A DNA stretch of 64,000 bases from a virus, in IMG/VR virus record IMGVR_UViG_3300046170_000320, positions 1 through 64,000 of that record; one strand, given 5' to 3'. The notes under the pieces were generated by a model. That model was not told the origin of the DNA. It searched no databases and was given only the letters and a program-made list of their open reading frames with translations. The position numbers and the translations under genes were made by a program. How positions within the stretch are numbered: position 1 is the stretch's first letter; the number at the start of each line of letters is the position of its first letter. This document shows, one piece after another, positions 18,949-28,513 of the stretch.

Positions 18949-20486
18949 TTCTTAAATTATTAATTACACAATCAGTAGATAATATTGTTGTTGCTACAGA
19001 AGCTGCATTTTGAAGAGCGCTCTTGGTGACTAGTAGTGGATCTATAATACCCGACTTAATCATATTTACCATTTTTCCTGTAACCACATTATAGCCTTGT
19101 CCTTTTCTTGTTGGTGTTTCAACATCTTGAACACCTGCGTTTTCAAGTATAGTTTCAAAAGGAGCTTTAATAGCATCTAGCAAAACTGTTTCACCTATTG
19201 ACTTAGCTGTTATATTTGTTGCAGCGTTTAATAGAGCAATACCACCACCAGGAACAATCCCTTCTTTGATAGCAGCTTTAGTAGCACAGATAGCATCTTC
19301 GACTCCTATCTGTTTTTTCTTTTAATTCTATTTCTGAATTAGCACCGACTTTTACTATTGCTATTTTAGCAGATAGCATGGCTAATCTTTTTTCAAGCTT
19401 TATAAGCTTATTAGGATTTTTTTCACTAGAAAGCTTAGATTTAATTTCATCTATAACCTCTATAACCTGTTGTGGTGATTCTTCTACTTGAAGTATCGTG
19501 TCCTCGTGTGATGTAACACTTTTAACGCAACCACCTAAATGCTCAGGCTGTATCATTTCCATGTCATCGCCTAAGTCTTCATTTATAATAGTAGCACCAG
19601 TAAGCAGTGAAAGGTCTTGTAGCATCTGTTGTTTATTAATTCCATAAGTTGGAGCATCAATAACATTTACTTTAATGTTGCCTTTCATTTTATTCATAGC
19701 TAGAGCGGATAAAACACCTTGTTCTAAATCGCCTATAATAAGCAAAGGTTTGTTGTTTTTTATTACGTACTCTAGCACAGATTGAATCTGTCTTATTGTA
19801 TCAACTGGTGATTCTAGTAAAAGTACTAGTGGATTTTCTAGTTCAGCAGTTTTAGTTGCTTGGTTGGTTACAAAGTGTGAGTTCTTAAGACCTTTGTCGT
19901 ATTGAACGCCATCAACAACTTCTACATGTGTTTTACCATCAGAAGCTGTTTCCATCATAACTACACCTGTGTTATCTACAGATCTAAATGCATCTGCAAT
20001 AATCTCGCCAAGCACAGGATCATTGTTTGTAGATATCGTAGCTATTTGATCTATCATACTACCTTTTACATCTACTGTTAATGACTTTAGGTATTTAACT
20101 GTTTTTTCAACAGCTGAATTAATACCGTCTTTTAACTCTCTTGAGTTTGTTTTATCAGCTACTTTATAAGCCTCGAGCAGTATAGCATGTGCTAGTACTG
20201 TGGCTGTTGTAGTTCCATCACCTGCTTCTTGTACAGTTTTGCGGGCCGCCTCTTTTAAAAGCGTTGCACCCATGTTTTCTACTGGGTCTCGCAGTATTAT
20301 TGAATCTGCAACTGTTACACCATCTTTGGTTATGATTGGTCTTCCAGTGTGATCTTCTAACATAACGCATTTGCCGCTAGCTCCAAGAGTGGAACTAACA
20401 GCTTGCGTTAGTTTTTCAATTCCTTTAAATACATTAACTCTAGCGTCCTCGCCGAAGTTAAGGTTTTTGACTATTGCGTCTGACAT
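18929..20486 (-). CDS. groEL: GroEL-type chaperonin, one frameshift
   Basis: About 519 residues, slightly short of bacterial GroEL and without a Gly-Gly-Met tail. The start is ATG 20486 ([20 protein letters not shown]). ATPase signatures are present: [38 protein letters not shown] (DGTTT), and after a shift near 19310, [20 protein letters not shown] with the GGG nucleotide loop. The catalytic Asp in VEDA is kept. The apical domain runs from about residue 185 to 370. The frame change (KEKTDR to VEDA) is one extra base and looks like a sequencing indel. It probably folds the large virion proteins. A phage-borne complete GroEL is uncommon. Confidence 0.9.
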
Positions 20487-20518
20487 ATTAGATTAGATTT
20501 AATTTAAGTGTATTGGTT

Positions 20519-20809
20519 TTATTTAAAGGTCTTAACTACTTTAGGTCCGTTTAAAAATTCAACTTTCTTTTGGTAGTGTTCAATAGTTTTATCTATTGAA
20601 GTTTCAGCGGCTTCCATTGTCTCTCGCCGCGTAACATCCTTCCAGGTTTCTTCATTGCGAAGATCTTGGTATTCTGTTTGGTAATAACCGTTTGGTAATT
20701 GAACTATGCGCCAGTTTGCTTTATCGGCTATATGGTTCCATAGTTTGATTCGGTTTTCATCTGGTTGTGGTTGACTAGTCCACGAATTAGTCTCGTAATA
20801 AAACGTCAT
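20519..20809 (-). CDS. Conserved phage protein of unknown function
   Basis: 96 residues, intact, starts MTFYYETNSWTSQPQPDENR. Contains NWRIVQLPNGYYQTEYQD and RRETMEAAETSIDKTIEHYQ with a C-terminal GPKVVKTF. Proteins with this 'NWRI.QLPNG.YQTEY' pattern are frequent in marine phages and usually near tail-fibre genes. Role unknown. Upstream is an 86-base gap with a short perfect hairpin at 20847-20859. Confidence 0.55.
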   Translation of the reverse strand: MTFYYETNSWTSQPQPDENRIKLWNHIADKANWRIVQLPNGYYQTEYQDLRNEETWKDVTRRETMEAAETSIDKTIEHYQKKVEFLNGPKVVKTFK

Positions 20810-20895
20810 TGGTTTTGGTTTTTATGTTATTATTTGGTTTGCACTCACCCGTGCCGGGTATACTTTATATACTCACTTGGTTTTAGTGATTTTTA

Positions 20896-22833
20896 CTAAT
20901 GCGCTTTTGCTTGTATTACAATCCATTCAGATCCTGTTGAATAAACAGCAACGCCTTCGTATGATTTTGATATTTGAAAAAAAGTATCGCCGTCTATAGT
21001 TTCCCCGCCTGTTGCTGTAATATTTATTTTATCATTAGCTCCAGAGTTAAGCGTTCCGTCTGTTGTGATTCTTATAACTCTATGTGTGTTTGATGAAGCA
21101 AGTGGTAAATTAAGTGTGCATGTACCATTACCTCCACTCCAACTTAGTAACACTAAATTATAGTTAGAATTAACAGTGCGGGTTGCGCCAGCAATAGCTG
21201 TTTCTAATTGAGGTGTTAGATATGCTAAACCTTCATTTCCTGAAGCTGCGGTATCATTAAAATTAATTTTAAGATCATTACCGTCTCTGTACAAGCCGCC
21301 TGTTGGAACACCTCCAGCAGTAGCATCGGTATCAGAAGCAAACTCAAGAGTTTCTTGTTGAGGTAGTATAATTCTTGGTATTTGATCAACACCGCCACCA
21401 CCTCTTGTTACACCGCCCTCTGTGATTATCATAGCGTTACTTTCGTCTACAGAACCTACACTTATTACAAACTTGGTATTACCTAATCCATTAGCATAGT
21501 CTGTAGCTGGGTAATCTCCAGTATCATTCCTAAACCCTAACACCATATTTCCATCTATACCTTCTAGATTACTACCAAGCATAAAACTATTTTGACTAGT
21601 GTTGTCAATAGGACCTGTACAGTTTTCACCAAAAGCAAATTGAGAATCTTTTCCTCTTAAAAGATGTGAATAGCCTAACGCAAAAGCATTGTTAGGAGTT
21701 TGAACATTATTATCTCCTCCAGCTATAAAGCATGAATAACTACCAAATAATAAATTATCATATCCTAGAATTTGAGATCTAACGGAGTTTCCAAAAGGTA
21801 CATTAGCCCCGTTTATTTCATTGCTTTGACCAATAACAAAGCAGTTGTCAGCATTGTTTGTAATCTTATTGCCTTGACCTACAGCTAATGAGTTATCTGA
21901 ATCACTTAGTATTTGATTATTATTACCAACAGCTAGACAGTTGTCAGAGCCAGATACAATATCATTATTACCAGCGCCAATAACCATCGATGTGTTATCA
22001 ACCTGTACACCACCAGGATTATTAGATAATACAACTCCGTTTCTAAAATAAGCTGCTGGGCTAAGGTCTGTAGGTTTTCCTACGTCTAATGTTGCTCCTG
22101 TTGGATCATTTGTTCTACCTACAGCTAGTTTATTTTCAAATCTAAAACCACCTGATTTATAATAACCACCGCTTTGCCCACCTGTTTTAAATGCAAAACC
22201 TAAAACTGTTCCTACTTTTTGACCTGAAAAAGTTTCAACGCCAAATCTATAATCACAATTAGCTCCAGCTGGAATACCTGTCGTTATTTCTACAGAATTT
22301 CCAGGATCTTGTGTAATAACACTATCGCCTAAAACTCCATTACCGCCGTCTGTCCATATTGGTAGTGTATTGGTTATGCCAGTTCCTGTTACTGTTCCAC
22401 TGCCGGCGCTAATCCACTCGACTCCAGTTCCCGTAGAACTTAATACTTGACCAGCAGTTCCAGAAAGACCACTACTGCCTTGCAATGGACAATTAATTCT
22501 AAGATAATCTCCATTAAAACTTCCCCGGCCATCAACTATTAAATCCCCATCTATTTGCAATCTTTTAGAAATTACAAAAAACTGGTTTGTGGGATTATAT
22601 GTCATAAATGAATTACCTATCTTTTGGCCATCAGGCGTAAACATAGCCATAGTATTTAGAGTTCCACCCCCTGTTATAGCATCGGTTGAAGACACAACAT
22701 AAGATGCTAAATTATCTATTGTTAAACTTTTTGTCCGATTTTTATTAGGAGCTGGTTGCTCTGAATCGGTGATAACTAAAAAGTCTCCACCTGCTGGTGA
22801 TGATTTTTCTGGATAACTATAAATTATTGCCAT
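20896..22833 (-). CDS. Tail fibre with YadA-like head repeats
   Basis: 645 residues, intact. The N-terminus MAIIYSYPEKSSPAGGDFLV is shared with the 25757-27409 fibre and is probably a virion attachment domain. Residues about 285-430 contain repeating left-handed beta-roll units (SMVIGAGNNDIVSGSDN, SLAVGQGNKITNNADN, FVIGQSNEINGANV) like YadA/trimeric autotransporter heads. The C-terminal region has INITATGGETIDGDTFFQIS, a fibre tip-like fold. It would be a trimeric receptor-binding fibre. Confidence 0.75.
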   Translation of the reverse strand: MAIIYSYPEKSSPAGGDFLVITDSEQPAPNKNRTKSLTIDNLASYVVSSTDAITGGGTLNTMAMFTPDGQKIGNSFMTYNPTNQFFVISKRLQIDGDLIVDGRGSFNGDYLRINCPLQGSSGLSGTAGQVLSSTGTGVEWISAGSGTVTGTGITNTLPIWTDGGNGVLGDSVITQDPGNSVEITTGIPAGANCDYRFGVETFSGQKVGTVLGFAFKTGGQSGGYYKSGGFRFENKLAVGRTNDPTGATLDVGKPTDLSPAAYFRNGVVLSNNPGGVQVDNTSMVIGAGNNDIVSGSDNCLAVGNNNQILSDSDNSLAVGQGNKITNNADNCFVIGQSNEINGANVPFGNSVRSQILGYDNLLFGSYSCFIAGGDNNVQTPNNAFALGYSHLLRGKDSQFAFGENCTGPIDNTSQNSFMLGSNLEGIDGNMVLGFRNDTGDYPATDYANGLGNTKFVISVGSVDESNAMIITEGGVTRGGGGVDQIPRIILPQQETLEFASDTDATAGGVPTGGLYRDGNDLKINFNDTAASGNEGLAYLTPQLETAIAGATRTVNSNYNLVLLSWSGGNGTCTLNLPLASSNTHRVIRITTDGTLNSGANDKINITATGGETIDGDTFFQISKSYEGVAVYSTGSEWIVIQAKAH

Positions 22834-22844
22834 TTATTATTTTA

Positions 22845-25736
22845 TTATGTACATGAAACGTCTTGATTTGTAGGATAAGTTTGAGATATATCTATTCTAT
22901 TTGCAGAGACTCTATTTGATAATGTTGTGGTTGTTATTTCCCCGTTTTTAAGAGCTCCATTAGCATCGTCTTTATAAACAATAAAATCTCCAACAGAGTA
23001 TTGATTTTGTGGAATTGTTGTTGAGGTAGATCCATTAAATACATCAGTTTTACTCATTGTAAATTCAAGGGCACTCGTATCACATGGTTTAACTACAAAT
23101 CTAGGCGTTTGGCCTGGATTTGATTGACTCCAAGTACTTTCGTTTAACTCAACTCTTCTCCAATTATTTGGCTGAACACACACATATATATACCAATTAG
23201 GGTTTGTATCTCCAACATTTGGTGTTCCAAAAACAATATCACCAGGAGTTCCAGAAGAAGTATTTGTTTCAGGCGGATTAAAGGAAATGCTTGAGTGCAA
23301 GGTACCTATGTATGAGTCTTTAAATTTAAAACTAGGAGATCCTAGATCACAAAGATTATTGCTGCCTGGGTGAATACCTGCTATACCTGTATTACCTATA
23401 ACGGCAATACTTTTAAAGTGTCCTACTGCTCCAGCTCCTATAACTATTTCATCGCCAGAACTTGTTGAACTTGATATTTCAGCTTCAGCGCCTATAACAA
23501 CGTTTGCATCTGATGTAGTAGTTTGACTACCAGAACCATGTCCAACGTATGTATTGCTAGTGCCGGTTGTTACTGCCTCACCAGATGAGTTTCCAATATA
23601 AACGCTTTTAAAAAAATTCTTATTAGTTGCTATAGAAGCTCCTGCGTCTTTACCTATAGCTACAACATCTTCTCCGAGTTCCATCGTAGCTGCAGCTCCA
23701 TTTCCAATTGCTATATTATTTTTTCCTTCTGTTAAGTTGAGTAAAGTATTATAGCCTACGGCGATATTATCAGATCCTTTACCTATTTTTTGACCAGCAT
23801 TATAACCTAGTGCTGAATTTCTTTCACCGTCTGTTAGTGATAGTAAAGCCTGTTTTCCTAATGAAGTATTAAATACAGAACTACCCGTTGGAGCTGTAGT
23901 GTGACCTACAAGAAAATTATTATTGGTGTCTAAAACATAGGGTATGCTGCCGCCGCCGCTGCCTCCAATATATTCTTGTAATTGCTTTAAAGTACCTTTT
24001 TTAACAGCAGTATCCGTCGGGCCTGAATTGTCTTGAAACAAAAACAAGTCTGAATCCTCAAGAGTCTCTAGAGTTCCATCAGTTGCATCGTTTATAATAC
24101 CTAGGTTTGAATAATCAACAGATAGTTCTATCTTTGGACCGGTTGATGCTTTGCCACTTAGACCAGAGCCACCAGTTATATAAACGTCTGTTTCATTGGT
24201 AACTGTTTGAAAGTTTAGGTTATTAGAATCAATAGTAAAACTACTCATAGACCCACCACCTCCACTAGCTGTAGAAGCTATAGTAATTTCATTTTCTACA
24301 CTAGTTCCTCTAGTTAGTGTTATATTGCTTCCTGCTATTAAAGTAACTTGTGAGTCTACTTGACCGCCTGTGTTTAGTGTTAATAAAACATTATTTACAT
24401 CACCTGGCAATACAACTTGTTGAGCAGCTAATTCATAAGCGTTTCCGCTTGCGACATCACCCCAAAAAACACCTGATCCATCACTTGTTAAAACTTGTCC
24501 GTCTTCACCAGTGTTACCATCTTTATCATAAATACTAACAGGGACTTGAGAGCCTGGGTCTGAGGGTAAAAGATATAAGCTGCCAGGTTGAAACCCGTCT
24601 GTAGTTACAAACCTTGATTGATTAGGGTTATATATCAAAGTAGAGTTTACAATTTTAGATGGTTCGGCAAAAATAGGCATATAATTAATAGTACCAGAAT
24701 TATCAGAGCTAACAAAACCATACTCTTGAAAATCAATACCAATTGTTATTATATTTTGACTGGAGTTTCCAGTTACAAGTATGCCCGGGCCACTAAATAT
24801 TTTCATTAATGAATCGGGACCAGACGCTGTTATTGTTGTGTTGTTATCTTGTACATAAAATGCACTAAAATAATTAGCATTTTTTGCCATACTTGTATTT
24901 TGTATAAATGCTGTTCCATTTGAATATCTTACGCTTATACCTGGATCTTCACCAGTAACAAAAAAATCTTCAGGTTTAACGTTTCCTAAACCTACAGTAT
25001 TTGCTGTGGCTAGATCTGTATCAGATTGAATAACTATAAAATTTGATTCTTGAGAAGCGCCTACGCCTGCAGCTGTTTGGCAAATCACTGAATCACCTAT
25101 TGTTAAAGGCGTAGATGCATTTCCGAAGAAATCACCAGAAGTAGTTACAACGTATGTATCACCTACTGAAACAGCAACCCTAGCTGGATCAGTGTCTGGA
25201 TATAAAACACCACCGCTGTCAATATCTCCAGTGTTAGCATTAAACCCTCCTTTAAAATTAAATGTAGAGCTTAATTGAGTGTTGACCCAAGATGTTGTAG
25301 CTAATGTATTATCATTACTTCCTGGTGGTGGATTAACTGCAAAAGCTCTACCGTTAGCATCTCTTGCTACTAATCTATTAAGTTCAGCTGTTTCTGTTCC
25401 TTCTATAGTTAATATAGGTGAAGAAGGGTTTGTGTTATCAATAGATAAATATGTTATACTTCCATTTTGGATACTAGTTATACCATCACCTACTGTTAAT
25501 TTTTTCCAGTCAGTTATAGAAGGGTTAGCAACTGGCGCTGTTAAATCTAAAAAATAAACTCCATTATTAGAAGCTGTAGTATCATTAAATACAGAAACAA
25601 CCATACCTGGGTAAGCAAGAGGTAATGTTGTTAACTCATTTTTCTCAGCTACAACTGTTCTCGCGTCTATAGGCGCTTGTTTACCTATTTCAAAATTTAA
25701 ATTAAATGGATTTACATCCCCTAGTGGTCTTGACAT
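22845..25736 (-). CDS. Large tail fibre protein
   Basis: 963 residues, intact. Starts MSRPLGDVNPFNLNFEIGKQ. Contains several fibre-type segments: ATTSWVNTQLSSTFNFKGGF, a Gly-rich GGSGGGSIPYVLDTNNNFLV hinge and a block of head-like repeats between about 640 and 790 (NSALGYNAGQKIGKGSDNIA, NIAIGNGAAATMELGEDVVA). The C-terminal domain has GDIVFGTPNVGDTNPNWYIY. It lies between two other fibres and probably forms part of the distal tail or a side fibre. Confidence 0.72.
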   Translation of the reverse strand: MSRPLGDVNPFNLNFEIGKQAPIDARTVVAEKNELTTLPLAYPGMVVSVFNDTTASNNGVYFLDLTAPVANPSITDWKKLTVGDGITSIQNGSITYLSIDNTNPSSPILTIEGTETAELNRLVARDANGRAFAVNPPPGSNDNTLATTSWVNTQLSSTFNFKGGFNANTGDIDSGGVLYPDTDPARVAVSVGDTYVVTTSGDFFGNASTPLTIGDSVICQTAAGVGASQESNFIVIQSDTDLATANTVGLGNVKPEDFFVTGEDPGISVRYSNGTAFIQNTSMAKNANYFSAFYVQDNNTTITASGPDSLMKIFSGPGILVTGNSSQNIITIGIDFQEYGFVSSDNSGTINYMPIFAEPSKIVNSTLIYNPNQSRFVTTDGFQPGSLYLLPSDPGSQVPVSIYDKDGNTGEDGQVLTSDGSGVFWGDVASGNAYELAAQQVVLPGDVNNVLLTLNTGGQVDSQVTLIAGSNITLTRGTSVENEITIASTASGGGGSMSSFTIDSNNLNFQTVTNETDVYITGGSGLSGKASTGPKIELSVDYSNLGIINDATDGTLETLEDSDLFLFQDNSGPTDTAVKKGTLKQLQEYIGGSGGGSIPYVLDTNNNFLVGHTTAPTGSSVFNTSLGKQALLSLTDGERNSALGYNAGQKIGKGSDNIAVGYNTLLNLTEGKNNIAIGNGAAATMELGEDVVAIGKDAGASIATNKNFFKSVYIGNSSGEAVTTGTSNTYVGHGSGSQTTTSDANVVIGAEAEISSSTSSGDEIVIGAGAVGHFKSIAVIGNTGIAGIHPGSNNLCDLGSPSFKFKDSYIGTLHSSISFNPPETNTSSGTPGDIVFGTPNVGDTNPNWYIYVCVQPNNWRRVELNESTWSQSNPGQTPRFVVKPCDTSALEFTMSKTDVFNGSTSTTIPQNQYSVGDFIVYKDDANGALKNGEITTTTLSNRVSANRIDISQTYPTNQDVSCT

Positions 25737-25756
25737 TGTTTTGTTGTTTTAAAATT

Positions 25757-27409
25757 TTACCAGTTTATTCTATAGTTATTTGCATTACCTATAGGTTGTT
25801 GCTTTGTATATAAATAATAGTCAATATCACCTTGACCTGCCACTGGTTCTATAAGTATAGAAGATTGAACCCAGGTAGCGCCTGGATATTGTTGTTGCCA
25901 ACCTAACGACCCTGCATCAACTTCTATAGTTATATCTCCACTTACCATAATTTGAGGCACCGCTATTTGGTGGGCTAAAGTTAGTGTTTCATCGTAAGGT
26001 TGATCACATTCTATATTACTCGCGTTTTGACTAGCTAATCTGTTTCTTGGTACAAGATTTCCGCTTGAATTACCTAAATATATAGGATACACACCTTCTA
26101 TTTTATCATCATCGGTAACTGTTCCACCTGTATATTGAGGCGGTGAAGTTGCTGGTGTACCTGTTGAATCTCTAGGCACTGGTCCTGTTAAGAATGTAGT
26201 TGTTAATGTCCAATCGTTATTTCCAAACGTGAATTGATAGCTAGGCGCCGGTGATACATCGTCTATTGTAGTTGGTGGCGTAACTGTTGGGCTATACGAA
26301 GCACCTCCAGGACCACTTATACTAGCATTGTCAACAGGGCCAGCGTAATTTATTGGGTTTGTAGTTCCTCCAAATTGAGAAGGATTAGTCATAGATCCTC
26401 TGTTAGCGGTAGATTCTATTGTTAAAGTTTTTGTATCTCCTGCTATTGCTAGTTTAACTCCTGTTTGCATTCCAGAATAACTTACTTCTAAATTTGTAGA
26501 TGGACTACTTTGTAATTCAGGTTGTACAGTTGGAAATAATAACTGATCAAACAGCGCGCTGAAAGTTTCCCCATTTAAATCTAAAACTGTTGTCCCCTCT
26601 GGTATTCCACCTACCTCTTCAAACATTGTTGTTTCATCTGTAAGAGAAGAAGAGTAAACACCGCTTCCGCCTCCACCTAATTCAACCCATGCAGTTCCAT
26701 TATATATATAAGGTTTATTTTCCGATGCGTCAGTTACATATACTATAAGACCTGTAGCTATTGGAGCTGCTATTTGACCTCTTTGAGCAAGCGTCATTCT
26801 AGGTGGTAAAAACCCTTTAGTTGTAGATCTTGCTTCAAGCACTGCTGATGGATCAGCTGTTGTTGGATCTAAATTAAAAGTTGTATCGTTAACTACCGTA
26901 GATGTAGATATAATTGTATCTAAGTCATTACCTGCTTCTTGTACTACTGTTATAGCATCACCAGCTCCACCAAAAGTACCTGATGATATTTTAAATGTTG
27001 TATTTGTTTCATTATCTAATCCAACATACCATCTGTTTATAGAGTTTTGAAACTGTATAGCTGCATCTAAGCCCCCGGCCGTTTGCTCTATTTGTATCTG
27101 AGGGAAATTACCACCTGATACATGTATCTTACTACTAGGATTTGTTGTTCCAACACCTAGATTGCCATTATTAAAATCATAAAACAGATTATCATTACCT
27201 GCAATAGATCCTGGAGTGTCCCAATATGTTACTTGACCAGCTGCACCTAGACCAGGTACACCTCCTCCGCCTGGAACTGCAGTAGATAAACTTAAAACAT
27301 CACTTATGCTAACTGTTTTAGTAGGATATTCTTTAGATGAAGTATCTGATATGATCAATAAATCATCTAACTCTGGTGTAGTCGTAGGATATGAATATAT
27401 TATTGCCAT
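25757..27409 (-). CDS. Tail fibre with shared N-terminal attachment domain
   Basis: 550 residues, intact. The N-terminus MAIIYSYPTTTPELDDLLII parallels that of the 645-residue fibre. The segment LEARSTTKGFLPPRMTLAQR, followed by a TGLIVYVTDASENKPYIYNG module, is a hallmark of Bacteroidota surface proteins and their phages. Later part is Ser/Thr/Pro/Gly-rich. Second gene from the divergent promoter region, so transcribed early in the late operon. Confidence 0.72.
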   Translation of the reverse strand: MAIIYSYPTTTPELDDLLIISDTSSKEYPTKTVSISDVLSLSTAVPGGGGVPGLGAAGQVTYWDTPGSIAGNDNLFYDFNNGNLGVGTTNPSSKIHVSGGNFPQIQIEQTAGGLDAAIQFQNSINRWYVGLDNETNTTFKISSGTFGGAGDAITVVQEAGNDLDTIISTSTVVNDTTFNLDPTTADPSAVLEARSTTKGFLPPRMTLAQRGQIAAPIATGLIVYVTDASENKPYIYNGTAWVELGGGGSGVYSSSLTDETTMFEEVGGIPEGTTVLDLNGETFSALFDQLLFPTVQPELQSSPSTNLEVSYSGMQTGVKLAIAGDTKTLTIESTANRGSMTNPSQFGGTTNPINYAGPVDNASISGPGGASYSPTVTPPTTIDDVSPAPSYQFTFGNNDWTLTTTFLTGPVPRDSTGTPATSPPQYTGGTVTDDDKIEGVYPIYLGNSSGNLVPRNRLASQNASNIECDQPYDETLTLAHQIAVPQIMVSGDITIEVDAGSLGWQQQYPGATWVQSSILIEPVAGQGDIDYYLYTKQQPIGNANNYRINW

Positions 27410-27415
27410 ATTCTT

Positions 27416-27661
27416 TTAATTTTTTTTAACTGTGTTAGTTGTACTGTCATAGGTGTGTGTGCTTGGAGTAGTACCGGCTCTGTCGTGAGCGCGTTCACCA
27501 GCTGTCATTTGGTTTCTTTTCTGCCCCTGAGCTGTAAGTGTGCCATCTGGGTTCATATGCCCGCGTTTCTTCAGTAGTGCATAGGCAAAACCTTTATCAC
27601 CTACTTGAGCTATCAGACGTTTCACCAACTGATTACGGCCCATATGCTTCTGTGTTTCCAT
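27416..27661 (-). CDS. Small basic protein, first gene of the late operon
   Basis: 81 residues: METQKHMGRNQLVKRLIAQV, then GFAYALLKKRGHMNPDGTLT and a QKRNQMTAGERAHDRAG motif. The pattern 'MGRNQLV..L..QVG......L.KRG.M..DG.LT..G..R..MTA.ER' is common in marine phages. An internal ATG (MGRNQLV) is an alternative start. It is the gene nearest the divergent gap and reads away from the early module. Function unknown. Confidence 0.6.
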   Translation of the reverse strand: METQKHMGRNQLVKRLIAQVGDKGFAYALLKKRGHMNPDGTLTAQGQKRNQMTAGERAHDRAGTTPSTHTYDSTTNTVKKN

Positions 27662-27706
27662 ATATCTATATATACTTACAGATAATAGCGAAAACTTACA
27701 AATTGT

Positions 27707-27747
27707 GACAATAGCCCCTTACTTATATACCTTATAAGGCTAATGTC
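27707..27747. promoter_or_regulatory. Operator-like inverted repeat with 31-bp spacing, copy 1
   Basis: Arms GACAATAGCC (27707-27716) and GGCTAATGTC (27738-27747) form an inverted repeat with 9 of 10 positions matching. The arm starts are 31 bp apart, close to three helical turns. The same arms with the same spacing but an unrelated centre recur at 34228-34268, at the start of an HTH-protein gene. This suggests a protein-binding site in the divergent control region. An alternative is an old duplication of a gene junction. Confidence 0.45.
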
Positions 27748-27885
27748 CTATTTTGAAAATCGTTACAAATAGAGGGGTTTGGTGTTCAACTATCGTGCCA
27801 AACTGTTACAAACTACATAAAAACGAATTATTTTAGCCACCCCCGACCCTATTTTTTACATATTCTAATGAATGTTTTCAACTTT

Positions 27886-27924
27886 TACAAACAAAATACA
27901 GAATATTTTGGATAATAATAATGT
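27886..27924 (+). promoter_or_regulatory. Bipartite early promoter-like element, copy 1
   Basis: TACAAACAAAATACA, seven variable bases, then TTGGATAATAATAATG. The two conserved boxes sit at the positions of -35 and -10 elements. This copy is followed within 85 bp by copy 2 and has no ORF of its own directly after it, so it may act in tandem with copy 2. Confidence 0.6.
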
Positions 27925-27970
27925 AAATAAAAACTAATAATAATAATAGTTTTAATAATAATAAAAACTT

Positions 27971-28009
27971 TACAAACAAAATACATTCTTAATTGGATAA
28001 TATAATAAA
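27971..28009 (+). promoter_or_regulatory. Bipartite early promoter-like element, copy 2
   Basis: TACAAACAAAATACA - N7 - TTGGATAATATAATA. A TATAAT sequence lies at 28001-28006 with the first box about 17 bp upstream, so a start site near 28012 is predicted, 29 bases before the ATG at 28041. Lead promoter of the plus-strand module. Confidence 0.7.
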
Positions 28010-28040
28010 CTAATAAATACTAATATAATACTTAAATACT

Positions 28041-28268
28041 ATGCAAAATTTACAATCAAAAAGATTTGTTGTACGCAAATCACTAATCGGAAAAAATCAA
28101 ATCATTGAAGTAACTTTCAAAAATGGTAAGTCATTCACTTACAATCATGATAAAGTATATGAAATCATGAAAGATAAATTAACTTCTATGAATTGCTTTG
28201 AAAAGTACAAGTCTTACACTTCTTCTACAAGTGTACCAGTAATTCTTCGTGACAAAGTAGTAATATAA
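28041..28268 (+). CDS. Small early protein, first gene of the early module
   Basis: 75 residues, starts MQNLQSKRFVVRKSLIGKNQ, basic, with KNGKSFTYNHDKVYEIMKDK. Directly behind two bipartite promoter-like elements, so expected among the first transcripts after infection. Small early proteins of this kind often take over host functions. No function is recognised. A perfect palindrome (TGTCATGACA, 28276-28285) follows the stop. Confidence 0.6.
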   Translation: MQNLQSKRFVVRKSLIGKNQIIEVTFKNGKSFTYNHDKVYEIMKDKLTSMNCFEKYKSYTSSTSVPVILRDKVVI

Positions 28269-28361
28269 TACTACTTGTCATGACATACTGTCACTTTCTG
28301 TGCAATACATACACTATAAATAATACTAATAAATAATTACACACCTATAAATAATACTTAT

Positions 28362-28442
28362 ATGAGAAGATTCATACACACCATTGTATTCAAAATCAAG
28401 TCATTACCAATTACAGTTGGAAGATTCAGTGACTTCTTATAA
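28362..28442 (+). CDS. Possible 26-residue early peptide
   Basis: ATG 28362 opens MRRFIHTIVFKIKSLPITVG and stops at 28442, seven bases before the next promoter-like element. It fills an otherwise empty gap and is basic and hydrophobic. It is too short to judge by composition. Confidence 0.3.
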   Translation: MRRFIHTIVFKIKSLPITVGRFSDFL

Positions 28443-28448
28443 TGGAAC

Positions 28449-28487
28449 TACAAACAAAATACAATATCCTTTGGATAATATAATAAA
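28449..28487 (+). promoter_or_regulatory. Bipartite early promoter-like element, copy 3
   Basis: TACAAACAAAATACA - N7 - TTGGATAATATAATA, identical to copy 2 in both boxes. The predicted start near 28491 is about 23 bases before the ATG at 28514. Confidence 0.7.
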
Positions 28488-28513
28488 ATACTAACTAATA
28501 AAATAATAATACT

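Larger units (their letters stand above)
27662..28040. other. Divergent regulatory gap between late and early modules
   Basis: No gene of useful length. It contains two inverted-arm operator-like sequences (27707-27747), an imperfectly closed GTTTGG/CCAAAC inverted repeat (27777-27803), five direct copies of TTACAAA (27696, 27763, 27806, 27885, 27970), and two copies of the bipartite promoter-like element. Between 27920 and 27970 there is a TAA/AATA-repeat tract. The only switch from minus to plus transcription in the window, so promoters for both modules should be here. An origin of replication is also possible. Confidence 0.65.

Noticed and set aside
20847-20859. ACCCG-TGC-CGGGT perfect hairpin as an intrinsic terminator of the tail-fibre unit
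   Set aside because: No T run follows on the minus strand, so it is not a standard terminator. It may be a regulatory hairpin but evidence is thin.
21806-21818. Another operator arm (ACATTAGCCCC) in a tail-fibre gene
   Set aside because: No partner arm at 31-bp spacing, and the bases are ordinary coding sequence.
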